Origin: Brevundimonas sp. SL130 | Lineage (GTDB): Bacteria > Pseudomonadota > Alphaproteobacteria > Caulobacterales > Caulobacteraceae | Direction of reading: 5' to 3' | Length of the DNA: 64,000 nt | Assembly: GCF_026625805.1 (NCBI RefSeq) | Contig: NZ_CP113064.1 | Location: forward strand, 2,644,657 to 2,708,656 | Shown: piece by piece, positions 60,502 through 64,000 of the stretch | Position numbering within the stretch: position 1 is the first letter of the stretch | Layout of the letters: every line of letters begins with the position of its first letter | Notes under the pieces: model-generated | Told to the model about the DNA's origin: nothing | The model's database searches: none | The model's input: the letters and a program-made list of their open reading frames with translations, nothing else | Position numbers and translations under genes: made by a program

Positions 60502-62415
60502 TCAGATACTGAAATCCTCGGTCGAGAACCGGCCGTCCAGCCAGGCGACGATGCGTTCGGCGGCGTCTTCGGGCGACATGGTGGTGGTGTCGACGACGAT
60601 CTCAGGCGTTTCGGGGGCTTCGTAGGGGCTGTCGATGCCGGTGAAATTCTTCAGTTCGCCGGCGCGGGCCTTTTTGTAGAGGCCTTTGACGTCGCGCTGC
60701 TCGGCGACGGCCAGGGGGGTGTCGACATAGACCTCGACGAACTCGCCGGGCCCCAGCAGCTCGCGCGCGAGGCGGCGTTCGGCGCGGAAGGGTGAGATGA
60801 AACTGACCAGGACGATCAGCCCGGCGTCCACCATCAGTTTCGACACCTCGGCGACGCGGCGGATGTTCTCCACCCGGTCCTCTTCGGTAAAGCCCAGGTC
60901 GCGGTTCAGGCCGTGGCGGACATTGTCGCCGTCCAGCAGATAGGTGTGGCGGCCGTCGGCGTAGAGGCGCTTTTCGACCAGATCGGCGATGGTGGATTTG
61001 CCGGCGCCGGACAGGCCGGTCAGCCAGACCACGCGCCCCCTCTGGTTCTTGATCGTGGCGCGCGCCGCCTTGTCCACCGACAGGGCCTGCCAGTGGATGT
61101 TGTGCGCGCGCCGCAGGGCGAAGTTCAGCAGGCCCGCCCCGACCGTGCGGTTCGAGATCCGGTCGATCAGGATGAAGCCGCCCAGGTCCTTGTTCTCGAC
61201 ATAGGGGGCGAAGGCGACGGGAGCGTCCAGCGACAGGTTGCAGACGCCGATTTCGTTCAGCTCCAGCCGCTTGGCCGGCTGCTGTTCCAGGGTGTTGACG
61301 TTCACCTTGTGCTTGGGCTCGGTGATGGTGGCGCCCACCAGCTTGGCGCCGATCTTCAGCAGATAGGGCCGGCCCGGCAGCAGGGGCTCGTCGTCCATCC
61401 AGACCACCGTGGCCTCGAACTGATCCGCCGCCTCGGGCGGGGCGTCGGCGCTGGCCAGGACATCGCCGCGCGAGACGTCGATCTCGTCGGCCAGGGTCAG
61501 GGTGATCGACTGGCCGGCGACGGCTTGGGCCAAATCGCCGTCGGCGGTGACGATGCGGGCGACAGTCGAGGTCTTGCCCGACGGCAGGACGCGGACGGGA
61601 TCGCCGTGGCGCACGGTCCCGGCGGCGATCTGGCCGGAGAAGCCGCGGAAGTCGAGATTGGGCCGGTTGACCCATTGCACCGGCAGGCGGAACGGGTCGG
61701 CCTGAAGATCGTCACCGACCTCCAGCGTCTCCAGCAGGCTCATCAACGGGGGGCCAGCGTACCAGGGCGAATGGGCGCTGGTCTCGGTGATATTGTCGCC
61801 GCGCAGGGCCGACATGGGGATGGCGTCAAAAGCCTGAAGCCCGATCTGGCCGGCGAAGGCGCGGAAATCGGCGACGATGGTGTCGAAGACGTCCTGGGAC
61901 CAGCCCATCAGGTCCATCTTGTTCACAGCCAGGATGACGTGGCGGATGCCCAGCAGACTGACCAGATAGGCGTGACGCCGCGTCTGGGTCAGGACGCCGC
62001 GCCGGGCGTCGATCAGGATGACGGCGGCGTCGGCGGTCGAGGCGCCGGTGACCATGTTGCGGGTATATTGTTCGTGGCCCGGCGTGTCGGCGACGATGAA
62101 TTTGCGCTTTTCGGTCGAGAAGAAACGATAGGCCACGTCGATGGTGATGCCCTGTTCACGCTCGGCGGCCAGGCCGTCGACCAGAAGGGCGAAGTCGATG
62201 TCGCCGCCTTGGGTGCCGACGCGGCGGCTGTCCGCCTCCAGCGCCGCCATCTGATCCTCGAAGATCATCTTGGAGTCGTAGAGCAGCCGGCCGATCAGGG
62301 TGGACTTGCCGTCGTCCACGCTGCCGCAAGTGATGAAGCGCAGCAGGCTCTTGTGCTGGTGGGCGTCGAGATAGGCGCCGATATCAGCGGCGATGAGATC
62401 CGATTGGTGAGCCAT
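60502..62415 (-). CDS. cysNC: Bifunctional sulfate adenylyltransferase subunit 1/adenylylsulfate kinase (CysN-CysC fusion)
   Basis: A 637-residue fusion. The N-terminal GTPase (CysN) has its P-loop in [20 protein letters not shown] and the [20 protein letters not shown] block; it powers sulfate adenylylation. The C-terminal kinase (CysC, from about 445) has [20 protein letters not shown] and [20 protein letters not shown]; it phosphorylates APS to PAPS. The fusion is typical of alphaproteobacteria (NodQ-like). It overlaps cysD (TGATG), so the two form an operon for sulfate activation. Confidence 0.97.
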   Translation of the reverse strand: MAHQSDLIAADIGAYLDAHQHKSLLRFITCGSVDDGKSTLIGRLLYDSKMIFEDQMAALEADSRRVGTQGGDIDFALLVDGLAAEREQGITIDVAYRFFSTEKRKFIVADTPGHEQYTRNMVTGASTADAAVILIDARRGVLTQTRRHAYLVSLLGIRHVILAVNKMDLMGWSQDVFDTIVADFRAFAGQIGLQAFDAIPMSALRGDNITETSAHSPWYAGPPLMSLLETLEVGDDLQADPFRLPVQWVNRPNLDFRGFSGQIAAGTVRHGDPVRVLPSGKTSTVARIVTADGDLAQAVAGQSITLTLADEIDVSRGDVLASADAPPEAADQFEATVVWMDDEPLLPGRPYLLKIGAKLVGATITEPKHKVNVNTLEQQPAKRLELNEIGVCNLSLDAPVAFAPYVENKDLGGFILIDRISNRTVGAGLLNFALRRAHNIHWQALSVDKAARATIKNQRGRVVWLTGLSGAGKSTIADLVEKRLYADGRHTYLLDGDNVRHGLNRDLGFTEEDRVENIRRVAEVSKLMVDAGLIVLVSFISPFRAERRLARELLGPGEFVEVYVDTPLAVAEQRDVKGLYKKARAGELKNFTGIDSPYEAPETPEIVVDTTTMSPEDAAERIVAWLDGRFSTEDFSI

Positions 62416-63374
62416 CAGAAATAGCCCTCCTGCTTCTTCTTCTCCATCGAGGCGGACTGGTCGTGGTCGATCATTCGGCCCTGGCGTTCGGAGGTGGTGG
62501 TCAGCAGCATTTCCTGAATGACCTCGGGCAGGGTCGCGGCCGTGCTCTCGACCGCACCGGTCAGGGGGTAGCAGCCCAGGGTGCGGAACCGGACCGACTT
62601 CATCTGGGGCGTCTCGCCGGGGCGCAGCCGGAAGCGATCATCATCGACCATGATCAGGGCGCCGTCGCGTTCGACCACCGGCCGTTCCGCCGCGAGATAG
62701 AGCGGCACGATGGGGATCTGCTCCAGGTGGATATATTGCCAGACGTCCAGCTCGGTCCAGTTGGAGATGGGGAAGACGCGGATGCTTTCGCCCGGCCGTT
62801 TGCGAGTGTTGTAGAGCCGCCAGAGCTCGGGGCGCTGGTTCTTGGGATCCCAGCGGTGTTCAGCGGTGCGGAAGGAGAAGATTCGCTCCTTGGCCCGCGA
62901 CTTCTCTTCGTCGCGCCGGGCGCCGCCGAAAGCCGCGTCGAAGCCATAGTGCGACAGGGCCTGTTTCAGCCCCTCGGTCTTCCAGAGGTCGGTGTGCAGG
63001 GCCGAACCGTGATCGAAGGGATTGATCCCGCGCGCCACGGCGTCCGGGTTCTGGTGGACCAGCAGTTCGACGCCCAGATCAGCCGCCGCCTGTTCGCGCA
63101 TCGCGTACATGGCGCGGAACTTCCACGTCGTATCGACGTGCAGCAGGGGGAAAGGCGGCTTGGACGGATAGAAGGCTTTGCGGGCCAGGTGCAGCATCAC
63201 CGCCGAATCCTTGCCGATCGAATACAGCATGACCGGGCGCTCGGCCTCGGCCGCCACCTCGCGCATGATGTGGATGCTCTCGGCCTCCAGCCGCTGAAGA
63301 TGGGTCAGCCGTGCGGGATCGGGCGCGGTCAGGCTGGATTTATTCAGGGCTTCGGTCAGGATAGCGGCGTCCAC
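62415..63374 (-). CDS. cysD: Sulfate adenylyltransferase subunit 2 CysD
   Basis: A 319-residue PP-loop ATP pyrophosphatase. The start is GTG at 63374, preceded by GGAGG; the longer in-frame reading upstream (to 63668) has no family sequence. [20 protein letters not shown] is the PP-loop and [20 protein letters not shown] the signature. [20 protein letters not shown] follows. With CysN it makes APS from sulfate and ATP. The 169-base gap to the lipocalin gene holds the divergent promoters; no operator was recognised. Confidence 0.96.
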   Translation of the reverse strand: MDAAILTEALNKSSLTAPDPARLTHLQRLEAESIHIMREVAAEAERPVMLYSIGKDSAVMLHLARKAFYPSKPPFPLLHVDTTWKFRAMYAMREQAAADLGVELLVHQNPDAVARGINPFDHGSALHTDLWKTEGLKQALSHYGFDAAFGGARRDEEKSRAKERIFSFRTAEHRWDPKNQRPELWRLYNTRKRPGESIRVFPISNWTELDVWQYIHLEQIPIVPLYLAAERPVVERDGALIMVDDDRFRLRPGETPQMKSVRFRTLGCYPLTGAVESTAATLPEVIQEMLLTTTSERQGRMIDHDQSASMEKKKQEGYF

Positions 63375-63543
63375 TAGGTCAGGCCTCCATAGAGGGCCGA
63401 CGTAAAACGATACTGTGCAATGGGTCGCAAGCGATTGATACTGGTGGTCGCTGTGAGATTTTGGAGACGGTCCCGATCCTGCCGCACCTCGGTGACGGAA
63501 CCTTGACCGCGTGTTGCGCCTTGATGGCGAGAACAGAAAGCTG

Positions 63544-64000
63544 ATGTCCCCGATGAAATCCATGACCGCCGCCCTGGCCCTTTCGGCCGGACTGCTGATC
63601 TGCCTATCGGGGTGCGTCACCGCGCCCTCCCCCTCCGAATATCGGGCGCCCCAGCCGACCAAGGCCATCGACCTGAACCGGCTGTGGTCCGGACGGTGGC
63701 ACGAAGTCGCCCGCCTGCCCGACCGGTTGACGGACGGGTGCGTGGCCGGGGCGTCAATCTACACGCCTGTCGGCGGCGACCGCATCAATGTGCGCGACAC
63801 CTGCCAGGTCGGTTCGCCCGAAGGCAAGGAGAAGGCCATCGAGGGCGGCGGGCGAATCCTGGATCCGGGCATGAACGCCAAGCTGCGGGTGCGCTACCTG
63901 CACGGGCTGGTGACCTGGGACTATTGGGTGCTGGACCGGGCCGACGACTACAGCTGGTTCATATCGGCGGACCCGACCTTCGAGCGACTGTTCATCTATA
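63544..64000 (+). CDS. Lipocalin-family lipoprotein (Blc-like), partial
   Basis: The gene runs off the end of the window, with 152 codons visible. The signal peptide [20 protein letters not shown] ends in a lipobox with Cys24 (start taken at 63544; ATG at 63553 is an alternative). The lipocalin motif is [18 protein letters not shown], followed by [20 protein letters not shown] and [20 protein letters not shown]. Bacterial lipocalins bind lipids in the outer membrane. The end is missing. Confidence 0.85.
   Translation, partial: MSPMKSMTAALALSAGLLICLSGCVTAPSPSEYRAPQPTKAIDLNRLWSGRWHEVARLPDRLTDGCVAGASIYTPVGGDRINVRDTCQVGSPEGKEKAIEGGGRILDPGMNAKLRVRYLHGLVTWDYWVLDRADDYSWFISADPTFERLFIY

Noticed and set aside
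60913..62424. A 503-codon frame opposite cysNC
   Set aside because: Antisense shadow with no motifs or credible start.

Overview
This 64 kb window is one contiguous piece of a GC-rich alphaproteobacterial chromosome. It looks like a member of the Caulobacterales, most likely Brevundimonas or a close relative. Evidence for this: a Caulobacter-type flagellar hook cluster with two divergent sigma-54 promoters, a SciP (DUF1153) gene directly behind flgE with a CtrA-type box in front of it, a class I lysyl-tRNA synthetase, and intergenic palindromic repeats. The genus is inferred from gene content only. No rRNA, tRNA, CRISPR array or prophage was recognised. 

Layout. 1-9.1 kb: the end of an MlaE-like permease, a decayed uracil-DNA glycosylase tail, flgL-flgK on the minus strand, divergent fliK-flgD-flgE, then sciP and a terminator. 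9.1-11 kb: a ParDE toxin-antitoxin pair and mnmA. 11-15.5 kb: TonB, a TonB-dependent receptor and a di-haem peroxidase around a Fur-box-like palindrome. 15.5-18.8 kb: a VOC protein with a WYL regulator, then a secreted metallo-beta-lactamase-fold lipoprotein gene split by an IS110 element whose left end carries recognisable bridge-RNA guide segments. 18.8-24.6 kb: DUF2975/Cro pair, HxlR regulator with repeated operator half-sites, thioesterase, lipoprotein, hydrolase, and the queC-queE-queD operon for 7-deazaguanine. 24.7-34.7 kb: hybrid histidine kinase, exonuclease-type MBL protein, thioesterases, LexA-like S24 regulator, lysyl-tRNA synthetase, RidA, and a two-gene unit of a 2TM protein and a 55-residue proline-rich protein. 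34.7-44.3 kb: queA, ppdK, outer-membrane protein, M48 protease, KAS III, KpsC-like Kdo transferase. 44.3-51.5 kb: glyQS with an in-frame repeat insertion, ispE, a TPR protein and a MazEF-like pair. 51.5-56.9 kb: ETF-QO, family-4 UDG, a lytic transglycosylase gene broken by one amber codon, a 49-residue membrane protein and a GST. 57-64 kb: Wzc-like tyrosine autokinase, UDP-glucuronate 4-epimerase preceded by a scar resembling the first codons of ugd, cysD-cysNC, and a lipocalin running off the end. 

How genes work together. FlgK, FlgL, FlgE, FlgD and FliK build the hook and hook-filament junction, and SciP ties this class of genes to the CtrA cell-cycle circuit. QueC/E/D and QueA supply and use the 7-deazaguanine for tRNA queuosine; MnmA modifies the same anticodon position in other tRNAs. 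The KpsC, Wzc and epimerase genes point to capsule or exopolysaccharide. CysD/CysNC makes PAPS. The most notable signals are several gene-breaking or gene-remodelling events: IS110 in the MBL gene, the amber in slt, the 123-bp palindromic element inside glyS, the UDG relic and the ugd-like scar.
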